Assembly: GCA_018907035.1 (NCBI GenBank)
Contig: JACCIC010000003.1
Coordinates: 5,865,501 to 5,929,500 of the forward strand
DNA: 64,000 nucleotides
Source of the DNA: Sycobia sp. Sy_11
Taxonomy: Eukaryota; Arthropoda; Insecta; Hymenoptera; Epichrysomallidae
Reading direction: 5' to 3'
Position numbers and translations under genes: made by a program. Under the pieces are notes generated by a model that saw only the letters and a list, made by a program, of their open reading frames with translations, was not told the DNA's origin and searched no databases. Each line of letters starts with the position of its first letter. Within the stretch, counting starts at the first letter, position 1. Of the stretch, positions 20,250 to 32,026 are shown one piece after another.

Positions 20250-22860
20250 AAAATTTCGATTTATCGTGTAGAAAGCGGCTTGCCGGAAGAAGAAAATGAA
20301 GATATAAATATGTCAGTAATGCAACACAAAAACTACGTCATAACATAAGGTTGTAATGATGATAAAAAATTGGGAATAAAATGACCGATAGATCTTACAG
20401 TACTGATCTCTGTATTACAGAAATACAAAAAAAATAAGCTGTAAAAAAGTCATAATGAAGAAATGTGTCTAATATTCGCTATCTTCCAAACCTGATTGAA
20501 AGGAAAAAACTTAAAGCATGTAGCCAGAACAGTAGTGATTTAGAAGAATAAATAAGCTACCTAATGAAAAACCAATCGAAAAGAAAAAAAGATGCAAGCC
20601 AAGCAGAGAAGACAATGAAAATCTCACAATCCATAACCGAAGATCCGATTGGTTTCACAAGCAATTAGGAAGCGTAGAACTATTCAAACAAAATTGTTTT
20701 AATCTGATCAGCAATCTCGAACCGAAGAAAATGACAAAGTTATTAAGACTTCATTCTTGAAAGAAATTAAAAAAATAAAAAAAAAGAAAATCAACACCAA
20801 ATAATGGGGGAGTTTCTCCGAAAAACAGCAAGCAGCCAACAGCGAATACCTTTAGGCCATCACGAAATAAGTCTAAACTGCATATAAATATCCAAGGACA
20901 CAGCCAAGTTGATAATAATTATATAAAGACAAATAAATTCCATATAATAAAAATTAATAACGGTAAGCACGTGTTTTATTTTGATCATGCACAAGAATAC
21001 AATAGAGCAATTAAACTTTAAGAAAAAAAATACTATTTTTTTCACGTATACATTTAAGTCCGTAATGTCGCCAACTTTGTTCATTAAAGGCTTAAGTAAC
21101 GCCTTTAATTGCGAGGAAAGTTTTGAAAAACTCAAACATTAAAATATAAAAAACAAAGAATTTGTGAAAGTACGTGAATTCACAACAAAAAACTCGATTA
21201 CAGAACATATTAATCTATCTATATTCATGGTTTAAATTTCTCACTCATTTATTTAAAATCAAAGCAATTGAATATAAAGCAATAAAATAAGTAAAACATA
21301 AAAAGAAAAACATATTACAGTGGTATAGATGCCAATTAATAGGGCACACGTCGAAAAATTGTTTTTTAGAATATTGTTGCGTTGAATATTGCGACAATTA
21401 CGATTCCGGTCTATATAAAATCGATAAAGTAATAATTATTGATAAAGCGCAAGTATCTTGTGTTAACTATAAAAGTAAAGGATATCCAGTCTCATATAGA
21501 GGCTGTCTGTCCTTATTCTTAAAACGAAAAATAAAACCAAAAGCCGCAAACATCAAAATAATAAGAGAAAATTAAATTACTTCAATCGTTTCGCAAATCC
21601 TTCATTCGCTTCGTATTTAGAAGCAAGCATCGAGATACAGAAAGTACTATTCAAGAGCAAGATGAACTTTATACAAATAATATTAAAAATATATCAAGGA
21701 GCCACGAAAAGCTTAACACAGAAATATTGAATAACATTTTCAAATCAGTGAACGATTTAAAACGTTTAATTAATGAAATAGACTCGCAATCAAAGAAGAA
21801 ACGAAAAATTATAAACTCGCTTGGAAGCCTTATCGTTTAACTATAGCTTTAAAATGGCTTGTTCAAAACATATAAACGGAAATTATAAATATCAACTCAA
21901 TTATAGCTAAACAAAGAAAAGCGACATTACTAAAAATCTTAAATAAATCATACATAAAAATATTAACAGTCAAGATAACCTCTATATTATATTAGCAGTG
22001 TCGGTATATGGAAAAAATGCGGAATTTTCAGAAGAATTTAAAAATCAAATATATTTGATTTTTTGAAACTTAATAAAAAAAAATATTTTATAACTGCTGT
22101 TGATTTTAACGCGAAATATACGAGTTGGAAAATTTTTCAAATAATACAAAAAGGTCGATAATACGTTCGCGGATAGACAATAACGATATGTTTTACAAGA
22201 TAAAACTGTAGAGTACAATATTTCATTATTCCCTCGTGGGATTTCTATTTACATCTATGTCTAGTAGACGCAAGAATCGATATCACAAATCTATTGTCAA
22301 ATTTTTATTTATCATCTATCGAATATTATAGCAATAATAATACTATTTTAATAGAGGCTTCACTTCATACCTACTCATTTTTTAAATTAGATAGCAAAGA
22401 TTGCGCCAAAAAATTTAATTAAAAAAAAACTGATTGGAAAAAATATCAAAGGAATTTATCCAAAAATTGTAACTTGAATATGTGTAACGATATTGATTTA
22501 TCAAATGAAGAAATTGATAAATTCTTATTCGAAATAGACAAAAACATTATAAATACAGAGTCGAAAAGATACCGCTAATTACATCTAAAAATTTCTATGA
22601 ATCTTATATAAATAAAAAAATAGAAATATTGAAAAAAGACAAAAGTTATATTTTAACGCGAATAAATTAGATAAGGCGTAAATACACACCAAATAAACAT
22701 ATTAAACTAAATATTCTAAATAAACTTTTACAAAACATAAAACGAAAATTAAAACAAGAATTTAGTAACTCTAGAAACAAGTTCTGGAATGAGAAATTAA
22801 AGCTTTATGATTAAAGCATTATGTTATTAAAGCCTTTGTTATTAAAGTCATTGTTTTTAT
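20250..22860 (+). mobile_element. Decayed non-LTR retrotransposon (ORF1 and endonuclease part)
   Basis: Interrupted plus-strand frames show, in order, a gag-like segment (about 21040-21130), a Cys/His knuckle (CQLIGHTSKNC, about 21335-21368), and an endonuclease-like segment near 22080-22140 with FITAVDFNAKYTSWK, the GDFNAKH-type motif of apurinic-type retrotransposon endonucleases. Stops and frameshifts are frequent. The reverse transcriptase is absent, so the copy is broken before it. Jockey/I-like by organisation. Boundaries are approximate. Confidence 0.6.
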
Positions 22861-25800
22861 TATTTATCAGAGAAGGCGGTTTGAGTGCAAATATTTGTAC
22901 GGAAAAATACTAATGTACTTCTCTTCATAATTATGTTTCTAATAATTTCAATCGGCAGTCCAATACAATTTTTTAAAACAACTTTATATATTTAATTACG
23001 ATTGTTATATTTTTTTATTATTCATTTATGCAGTTATCTTAAATTCAATATTTTCGATTTATTGAAGCTTATATTTAGTTAGTTTATCAATTTAGATTTA
23101 ATAAAAGTAGAAAACGCTTAGAAGGTTACAATATCAACTAATATAAAATTAAAATAGGTACACGAGTATTAAGTTTTCAAGAATACATATATTAGACTTC
23201 TACGTCTATTGTTGTTAAAATCGCTATTGTTGTTATTAATAGATCATGATTCGAAAAATGTGACAATGATAAGCCATTTTCATAATAAGCCCGATTTAGT
23301 TGAATTGACAGTTTCGAGATAAAAAAAAACAGTAGTCTAGTTGGAAAACAAAAAATCGATGAAATATGCAGAGTGCAGCTATTAAATACGCATCTGCAAA
23401 AAAAATTTAGTTATCATATATTATTTTATAATGGATCCAATATGAGACTTTTCAGAGCTAAATAATTGAAAAAATGAGAAAAATCGATGAAAGTGGACCT
23501 ACCATAAAACATTTAGTTTTCACAATTCAATTTGATCTTGGACATAATTCGATTACCCCCCGGTTACCCCGTTCCATCCCCGAATTCAAAGCAATAGTTT
23601 GGCCTGCAAAGATGCTATTAAAAAGCAGAAGAATTCTTGAAATCTCATCACTTGTCTCGAAAATAAATGCCCGCATTTTGATGGTAACAGTATTTAATGG
23701 TAACGGACGCATGTTATTGGGTAGCTTTGTCGCCGGGTGCCAGGCCAACCTCGCTCCTTGATTCTCAAGTTGCATTGTTAACTACACATTTGACAGTTCA
23801 GCTTATTTATATAGAGCTGCCCAAAGCAAGCTAGAGATACGTTAGAATTGAAATGTGTAGGATGTTGTACTAGAAATGTTTATTATATTACAATCTAGAT
23901 GTACGTTAAAATTTTAAATAGATAATATTTAATTAAATAAGTTTATTTTTTTCAGTGCACAGCTGCATGCGAATAAAAGGATTATTATAAAATCTAGCCA
24001 ATTCTTTCCAATATCTTTAACATCCCACTATTTTTAATAATTAAAAAGGTGGTGGGGACAGTCAGATTACACTTCAAAATAAAGAATTTTTTCAGCTAAT
24101 ATATTTTTATTTCAGAGTAGTCTACGGGAGTGATTTTAAACAAGGACAGTCTGACTGTCATTATAATTTTCAATTAATTATATATTGATGTGTATTAGTA
24201 TTGATTATTATATTTAATTGATGTTAAAACCGCAAACGGTTTTCACGGAAAGAACTTCACTTAGTCCGTAGCCTCGATCATATATATATATCATTGCAAT
24301 CAAATGTGTAGCATTATTATTACCTTAAGAATCACAAGAAAATTATACTTTGTGCCCTGTTAAGAAATATAGACGCGCAATTTGTTCAATACAGGTGTAC
24401 AATATATTACTAAATATTTTGATTCAATGGCATTCAAATACAAACTCGAGGATTTCAGAAATCCAGTAATCGAGTATTTTTTCGAATCTATTGGTCGGTT
24501 TTGAAGATTTCAAAGAAATTCCAGTTTTAACCATCATAAGAAAATATTTTTTCAAAGTCGAACGTATAAACATTAATTATCGTTATAAATGTGAAAAGAA
24601 AATGACTTTTAGTAGAAGTACAAAACACATCATTCCATCGACTCTCATTAGTGAGGACATATAATAGCGATAACAATGACACATTAAAAAATTGTGTTTA
24701 ACGTATAAGTTAAAATAATATTTCACTCGCGCATTACGATAGTGTTTGAAAATTTTACATCTTTTTATTTGTTTCTTTAATGTCGCATCGACTTCTAGGT
24801 CATTAGCAACTTACATTGTTTATACATCTTTGTTATGAAAAATATTATAGCTACAAAACTTGTGAATCCAATAGATATCACCGCCCGCGTATTTCATTCG
24901 AATGACTACATAATATTGACACGTGTTAATAAAACACCTATTTTCTGCTGGTTTGTTACGTAATAGACAACTATTCGTATTCAATTTATATTTTTACATG
25001 TAAGAGAATTAAGTTGAAATTGATTTGCATTAGAAAAAAAAATATTTTGATAGAAGTCAACGTTTATTCTATTAACATTAGGGAAGCGAAATATTTATAC
25101 ATGTAAAATAAATATTCTATTGCCATAAAAATAATTTGTTAAGATCAATTTACACGCTTAAACAAATAAACTATTTCAAGTATGTATTATATGTTCGGTA
25201 TGATTAATATAAAATGTAATTCTATTTGGCAATCTGAAAGAATGCTTATAATATACATAATATTTTTTCTTTATTAATATAATATAACGCATAAATTTCA
25301 TATTTCCCTAAGAAACATCAGACTTTTTTAAAAGATGTAAAAATGCCTTCCGATCCAATATAATCTGTTTATTAAAAAAGTATAAGATAATGGAAGAGAT
25401 TATTAATATTTAGTGAACATTTATGGAGGCCTTTGGGCTAATGTCCTAAATATCTTTATGAATATCCAATGCTACCTTTGAAATAAATTAGACAAAAATT
25501 ATACTTTTCGAACTATTTTGCAGTGCATTAAATATTACGACAAAAAGCCGCTAAAAAATTGAATAAACGAGTGTTAAGTTGTCAACTTAGAAATTGTTAA
25601 TTGTTCTTACTAATGAATAATTATAATCATTGAATAAAATATATTCTTTACGTCGCCAATGTCAATATATAATAATAATAATTATTTTTCTCCACCTGTT
25701 GAGCAAAATTAATTTCTAAAATCATTGTTTTCTATTGTCAACTTAAAAAATTTTCTGATGTTCATCAAAATTACGTTTAGAATTAATTATATTTAGAAAA

Positions 25801-26020
25801 TTATAATAAAAAAACGTACATAATGATGCTGTCTTATTTTAAATTGGTGTGTCTTCTTTTATACTTTATCTTGTTGATTTCACTGTTATAAAGTCTAGAT
25901 AAGCATGATATTTTTTCATTCTATATCTACGGAGGTTCTGAGCTATTTATTCAGTTAGGCTTAACCATTTTTTCTTGACTGATTTTGTAGAATATAGAAC
26001 TATTTTTTTTTGAAATTAGA
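22860..26020. other. Mostly AT-rich non-coding DNA
   Basis: No gene recognised. One moderately GC-rich patch at 23540-23765 has overlapping ORFs on both strands (plus 23474-23761, minus 23527-23775) with no familiar motif. A perfect short palindrome, gacagtctgactgtc, lies near 24146-24160 with a related half-copy (gacagtcaga) near 24058. Confidence 0.45.
25922..25956 (+). promoter_or_regulatory. Candidate core promoter of the secreted peptide gene
   Basis: A TATA-like tatat (25922-25926) lies about 30 bases before tcagtt (25951-25956), which fits the arthropod initiator. This would give a 5' UTR of about 68 bases before the ATG at 26021. In AT-rich DNA such pairs also occur by chance. Confidence 0.35.
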
Positions 26021-26084
26021 ATGAAGTTTATTTTCGTATTCAGTTTACTTATTGTGAGCATTTGCTGGCTGAACATAGTAGAAG
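26021..26084 (+). CDS. Secreted peptide exon 1 (signal peptide)
   Basis: ATG to a gtgtgt donor after gaag, ending in phase 1. It encodes the signal peptide. Confidence 0.72.
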
Positions 26085-26444
26085 GTGTGTAATGATAAAA
26101 ATGATTGTATACGTCCATAATATATTTATAAATAACCGATAGCTCTATATTGACTTCTACATTAAAAAATTCAAATCACATATAGGTTCTCTTAATTCCC
26201 GACCTTCCCTTGTGGCTCGTTATCATCCCGATCCATCTGTTGATAAATACGATCCAAGATGTGACAGGTAAGATCTTTACTTTCTTATTATACGTTTCTA
26301 TTTACTAGAAAACGTCAATTATTAAATGTTCATTGCAACCGTTTTACTAACAGGTGTCCTCCTGTGAACTGTGAGCCACATCAACGTTTAATTCCCTTTA
26401 ATCCGAAACTGGCTTTTCATCTGTGCTGTTCGCATTGCATCTAA
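26021..26444 (+). CDS. Small secreted six-cysteine peptide gene, three exons
   Basis: Exons 26021-26084, 26186-26267 and 26354-26444 have clean gt-ag borders and join in phases 1 and 2 to give 78 residues ending at TAA. Residues 1-22 (MKFIFVFSLLIVSICWLNIV then EG) are a typical signal peptide. The predicted mature peptide of about 56 residues has six cysteines in its C-terminal half, spaced C-x2-C-x4-C-x17-CC-x2-C, which suggests three disulfides. Basic residues and prolines are common. I recognise no family; a venom component, antimicrobial peptide or other secreted effector are all possible. It is the only plus-strand host gene seen and lies among transposon fragments. AATAAA follows the stop by 37 bases. 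No single frame is long enough to show it; it appears only on splicing. Confidence 0.75.
26186..26267 (+). CDS. Secreted peptide exon 2
   Basis: Acceptor tatag at 26181-26185, donor gtaaga after gacag. It encodes SLNSRPSLVARYHPDPS up to the first mature cysteine. Confidence 0.72.
26354..26444 (+). CDS. Secreted peptide exon 3 (cysteine-rich end)
   Basis: Acceptor actaacag up to 26353. It encodes CPPVNCEP..., then LCCSHCI and TAA at 26442-26444, holding five of the six mature cysteines. Confidence 0.72.
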
Positions 26445-26480
26445 AAAACCGTTCAACTAAAAATGAAAATAAGCAGAAAA

Positions 26481-26486
26481 AATAAA
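26481..26486 (+). terminator. Polyadenylation signal of the secreted peptide gene
   Basis: AATAAA 37 bases after the stop codon. Confidence 0.5.
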
Positions 26487-26884
26487 ATGGTTTCAAATTC
26501 AGTAAAATTTTAACATTTAAATTATATTATTCAAAGCTTATATAAATGTACAGAATCAGTTGTTTAATAAAAAATGTATACATTATATACGCTTATACCA
26601 TATTTATTACCTTTTCTATTACAATAATCCATTCTACAATTGTTATATTTTTAAAATTTAGGATCATCAAATATATAACACAATTAATTAAATTTTTATA
26701 TTCTCAGATAAATGATTTTTACATTCTGATTAAAGATAGGTATTGTTTCAGTTCTAATAAAATCTCAACAAAGACATTAATATAAAAAATTTAAAGCTTT
26801 AAAAAAAAAATTTAATTCAAAGCTTCATAAGTGTCACTAAATCGATTGATAACTCTGATATCAACAAGTGATTATTTCCTTTTA

Positions 26885-27160
26885 TCAAAGTTAAAAGAAT
26901 GTTTGAGGGGCCAGAACTTCGCTTCAAATGATGAAATCGAAAATATAGCTAAATCGTGGATATAAACACAGGGCACGCCATTTTTTAAATGAAGGTTTGC
27001 TTAAGCTTATAAACACAAAAAATGTATTAAAGTCCAAGGCGACTACGTAGAAAATTAGTTTAAGAATAAAAGCATAAAATCAAATTATTTTTATGGCCCA
27101 AAACTAGTTTTTTATTTTTTTCACAACACAGAATTTAGCAAATATGCCGTGAATAGACTG
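26885..27160 (+). mobile_element. Mariner 3' fragment, plus strand
   Basis: Plus-strand translation gives LRGQNFASNDEIENIAKSWI and, further on, VQGDYVEN, with stops between. These match the C-terminal part of mariner transposases (FxSNDE and GDYVEK blocks). The catalytic region is missing. It abuts the minus-strand mariner at 27164. Confidence 0.6.
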
Positions 27161-27163
27161 TTA

Positions 27164-28230
27164 TACGAGGGTGGTTTGATAAATTCGTGATTTTTAAATG
27201 AAAAAACAATTTATTTAAACAATTTTTTTTATTTTTCATTATAGTCCCCTCTCAACTCGATACATTTAGTCCAGCGGTATTTAATCTTTTTTAAGCCTTC
27301 CAAAAAGTAACTTTTGTCGAAATCCTCAAAATAATCATTTGTGGCAGTCATAATTTCTTCATTCGATGAAAATCTTTTACCACCAAGCCAAGTTTTCATG
27401 TTTGGAAATAGAAAATAATCGGACGGTGCTAAATCTGGAGAATAAGGTAGGTGAGGAAATAATTCGTAACGTAATTCTGCTATTTCGACTGTTGCCATAG
27501 CACTCGTGTGAGCTGGTGCGTAGTCGTGGTGGAAGAGCACTTTTTTCTTCACTAGATGGGGCTGCTTTTCCTTCAGTATGGCTTCAAATCTATCCAATAA
27601 TGAAGCATAATACTGTCTTGTAATTGTTTTTCCCGTCCGTAGGTAATCGATTAGTATTATTCCCCGCGATTCCCAAAAAACTGTGGCCATGACCTTACCG
27701 GTTGATGGAACAGTTTTTGTTTTTTTGGAGCAGGTTTTCCATATTCAGTTCACATTTTTGAGTGCCATTTCGTTTCTGGCGTATAGTGATGAATCCATGT
27801 TTCATCAACAGTAACATAACGACGCAAAAATTCGGTTGAATTACGCTGAAACATGTCCAAACATTGTTTAGGTGCAGCAATGCGTGACCGTTTATTGTCG
27901 ACTGTGAGCAAACGCGACACCCATCTTGCAGATAGTTTTCTCATATTTAAAATTTCATGCAAAATATGAAATACGCGTTCAGTCAAAATTCATACAGTGT
28001 TACTAATCTCGCGTATCTTTAATTGACGATCTTCGAGTATCATATCATGGGTTTTATTAGCCATATCTTGATTAGTCACCTGTTTTGGGCGGCCAGAACG
28101 CTCAGCATCACTTGTATTCATTCTACCACAACGAAATTCATTAAATCACTTGTGAACCATTCCATGTGATGGAGCAGAGTCCTTATAATATTTTTTAAGC
28201 TTCTTATAACCCACTGGACTCGGCGTAAAA
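27164..28230 (-). mobile_element. Decayed mariner transposon (SETMAR-transposase-like)
   Basis: The 3' end begins after a TA with tacgagggtggtttgataaa, a known mariner inverted-repeat type. Reading the minus strand back from about 28200: remnants of the DNA-binding helix-turn-helix region with a GRP linker, then VTVDETWIHHYTPE (first catalytic Asp, near 27800), a frameshift, LFHHDYAPAHTS (second Asp, near 27520; usually HDNAPAH) and PYSPDLAPSDYFLF (third Asp, near 27430), ending GDYNEK. All three Asp residues of the DD34D triad survive, but stops and at least one frameshift break the frame. No 5' inverted repeat is visible. Confidence 0.8.
27229..27690 (-). pseudogene. Mariner transposase, C-terminal open part of broken gene
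   Basis: A 153-codon open segment carrying the second and third catalytic Asp. It is separated from the N-terminal half (27750-27986) by a frameshift, so the gene cannot make a full transposase. Confidence 0.75.
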
Positions 28231-28429
28231 ACTCCTTCGGAATAAGGGGAAAAGTCAAATCAATCACTTACTTCATATCTATTTTTATATACATAAAAAT
28301 TATACATTGATACAAAAATAATACAAAACTAATACTTATCAACTGTTAGATATAGAGACTAATTTTATAATACTAAATATTAAAGAGACGCGGGTAACAC
28401 ACTTACAATTTTAGTTTCTTCACACATTC

Positions 28430-29560
28430 ACTCGTCGCGCAATATTCATACTTATTGTCGGCCTATGTACCTACGGTGACACACACCTGTCATAGTCATT
28501 CGTCTATGTAGGTGCTTGTTTGGTACAGGACGTCAGGTACATGCACCACGTTCCTCCGACGTCTCGGATACGGATACAGCCCTCGCCCCCTGTGCGTGGG
28601 GACAATTCCATGACCGGCGAGTTGTCACAGTGGCGTCCGCTCAAAGCATATAGTCGCTCCACCAGGCAGCCTCTGACGTATCTGGTCCCGTCATCACTTG
28701 TATAAATACACAGGCAAACGAAAATAGACAGGAAAGCGAAAAGAAGGCGACATTTATTCTAAGGTAATCAACTCGCCTTTAAAAAATAACGAAAGTAATC
28801 TTATTAGCAGAAAGAATACTATTTGAAAAAAGGATACAGAACCGTTTACGGATGTTTCACCTATCGTACCTAACCTCGGTAACCTCGGAATAAAACGATC
28901 CCGCAGGAGTAAAAATATGGTATCTGATCAACATATTTTGAAGACGGCTATGGATGGCTACAACCGAAAAAAGTCAATAAAAACCAGAAATTATTCTCAT
29001 TTGAAGGCTTAGTGATTTCAAATAGATAAATGCTCATATCTCCTCATAATCCGCATGAAATAATTTAACTCAATAATAGAACAGATTATTCTTCAGATAA
29101 TCCTTCATCTGGAAACGATGCTTCAAAATTTTTTCAAAATGAAGTATTATTTATTTACGATACAGGCTTTGAACAAAGAAGACCGCAGATGACTTATTCG
29201 CCTCCCGATGGACAGATTCAAACCGAAAACGATCCGATTTCAACGTCTCGAATAAACATGACACCACCGCCGATACATGTTATAGACTTTAACTTTATTG
29301 ATTTAATTAGTATTTAAAAATCAGAGGGTCGATGATACGAAATGATACGAATATATCACTATGTACGCGACACTTATTGATACTTATAACAAACTTCTTA
29401 TCTTGCTTAAAACAAATATTAAATATGAAAAATATTGAATATTTCACATATACACCCAAAAATATAAAACTAAAAAATGTATTACTAAATGAATTTATCG
29501 TAATTTTACTGAAAAAGATATTGAGGACAAACTCGTTGATTTTCAAATAACTGATTAAAA
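28430..29560 (+). mobile_element. 5' fragment of a non-LTR retrotransposon
   Basis: A GC-richer leader (28440-28720) ends in a tataaata box and cacagg. It is followed by degenerate plus-strand frames; 29332-29550 includes a YTPKN-x-KLKNVLLN segment like the conserved block ahead of the zinc knuckles in Jockey/I-type ORF1 proteins. The element stops at the junction with the minus-strand element at about 29570, so it was cut or truncated there. Confidence 0.4.
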
Positions 29561-29740
29561 ATTATTAAAATTTTTATTTATTTATTTCTTTTTATTGCTT
29601 TATTTTTAGTCGCATCCCTCATACTGAGTATTAGTGACCTTTACACTTATAGATACATTAAATTATATACATTTATTTACATACAGGATTTTCATTTTCA
29701 TCACAATTTGTTGAAAGAAGATTTTAACTTATGCTAATAT

Positions 29741-31991
29741 TTATATTAACTGTTTTATATTTATTCTACTAATAAAATTAATAACGTTTTTACACTGTTT
29801 ACGTCCACTTAGAAGATCGGTGATAGTATTTCCCTGTAGATTACTATTTTTCCTTTCGGTAGCGTATTTTGGACATTCGATTAATATATGCTCAATTGAT
29901 GGAAATATATTGCAGTATTTGCATGTGTTTCTTGGTTCTTTGCTTATTAGATGTTGGTGAGTTAACCACGTATGGCCGATGCGCAATCGGGTTATCAGCA
30001 CTTGGTCTTTTCTATTAAAGAACTTGTGGTACTCCATTGTCAATCGTTTGAAGTTGAGATAAATGATTATTTATTCTTACCTGTATTTGTCTATCTGAGA
30101 GAAAGTTTTTAATGAAGTAATACATTTTTCCGTCAATTCCATGTTTTAGAAGCAATGCTAATGCTCTTTTCCTCCAAATAAGGTCGTACGCTTTTTCTAA
30201 GTCTAGGCATACTGTTAATAAGTGGTTGTTTCTCTCTAGGGCTTCGCAGATCTTTGTTTCCAGTGTAACTAAACAATCATTTGTAGAGCAATATTGTCTA
30301 AATCCACTTTGTGCACTTGTTAAAATATTATTTGATTCTAGATACCACCTTAGCCTTTTGTTAATTATTTTTTCCATCGTTTTGCATACGCAACTTGTTC
30401 AAGCTATAGGTCGATAGCTCTCCTTTTTATTCTTATCTTTATTTAGTTTCAGAATAGGTACTACAATTGCTCGTTTCCATGAACTAGGCAGTATATTATT
30501 ATCCCATATATGATTGAGAATTTTTAATAGACAAACAGTGCCTTTTGGGGGTAAGTTTTTTTAAGAATGAGTTCGCTATACCGTCAGGGCTAGGACTGCT
30601 GTTTTTGCTTGATTGCAAAGCTGTTATTAGTTCTCTCATTCAAATTTCCATATTCAGTGAGAAATTATTATCAGTTATATTTATATTGTCGATCTCTTTT
30701 TCTTTTTGTGCTTTATATTCTAAAAACTTTGAGTCGAGATTCTCATCGCTGGAGTTTTTTGCAAAATTTTTCGCTAAAACATCTGCTATTTCTGTCGGAT
30801 TCTGAGTAATTTTTCCATTATCATCGATAGCATTTATATGTGTGGATTTCTTCTTGCCTTCAATCGATTTTATTTTTTTTCATATATTTTTGATTGTTGT
30901 TTGGTTATTAATTGTATTTAGGTATGCTAGCCATGAGTTCCTTTTGTTAATTTTAATTTTTCTCGAGGCTTCCGCTTTTAACTTTTTAAATTCTATTTTA
31001 TTTTCCTCGCTTTTTTTCTTTTTGTACCTATTAAGAGCTTTTTTATATTTTTTTATCGCCTCTTCACATTCGGTATTCCACCATGGCGTGTGATATTTTG
31101 AGTCGTTCCCTTTGTTTTAGGTATTGATTGTTTTTCGGCTTCGAGAAGAATTTCCGAGAACTTTTGTGTTACCTGATTGATATCTGTTTTACCTGTGTTT
31201 AAAATTTCTTCTAATTCGTCATTAAATGTCTCTATTTTATTCGATACGATATTTTTATATTTTTCCCAGTCGGCCTTATGGAATTTCCATCTATTGAAGT
31301 TTAGTTTTTGAACTGTAATTGAGAAGCTCGTGGTTATAATTATGGGAAAGTGATCACTCCCATAGAGTTCTTCTAAAGCTTGCCATTCTAAGTGATTTGC
31401 TATTTTACTACAACATAAGGTGAGGACTATGGCACTGAGACGATCGTTACTTACATTGAAGTAAGTTGGCGAGTTATTGTTTAAAATAATAATATTATTG
31501 TTAGCTATAAGTTCTGCGATGAGTCTGCCTCTTTTGTCAGTTTTATATGACTTCCATAACGAGTGATGGCTGTTCAAGTCTTCAAGTAGTATAAAAGGTG
31601 AGGGCAGTTGTTTTAATAGAAGCCCAATTTGTGTAATATTTAACTTATAGCGATTACTTAAATATATACTGCAAAGGTGGAATTCTTGATTTCCAATTTT
31701 GGTTTTAACCCCTACAGCTTGAATATTAGTTTTGAGGGGAATGCTTTGACTGTGCAATGTATTTTTTATTAATATTGCCAAACCTCCGCTTGCATTATTG
31801 CAGTCTGTTCTATTTTTTCTAAAGCATGCATCATTTTTAGTATTAATAGCGTCATTTTCTTTTAAATTTGTCTCTTGGATACAAGCAATTTCACTATTAT
31901 TTTTATTTAATAATTCTTGTAGAAATTCGTAGTTGTTTTTGATTCCATTAATATTCCATTGTAATATTTTACATTGTTCTATATTATACAT
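29741..31991 (-). pseudogene. Retrotransposon ORF2 remnant (endonuclease, partial RT)
   Basis: Starts at ATG 31989-31991. The endonuclease domain runs to about 31090 (QWNINGIKNN, IQETNLKE, EDLNSHHSLW where GDFNAHH is usual, YGSDHFPI). A frameshift near 31085 falls at TPWWNTEC. RT blocks follow with stops (SPDGI near 30590; LTSAQSGFRQ; LDLEKAYD; NGVPQ), then abruptly RLRIGHTWLTH and CKYCNIFPSIEHILIECP. The region with the FADD-type catalytic Asp pair is absent. Confidence 0.75.
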
Positions 31992-32026
31992 TTTTCTTTA
32001 ATTTAATTAATTTGTCTATCAATCAG

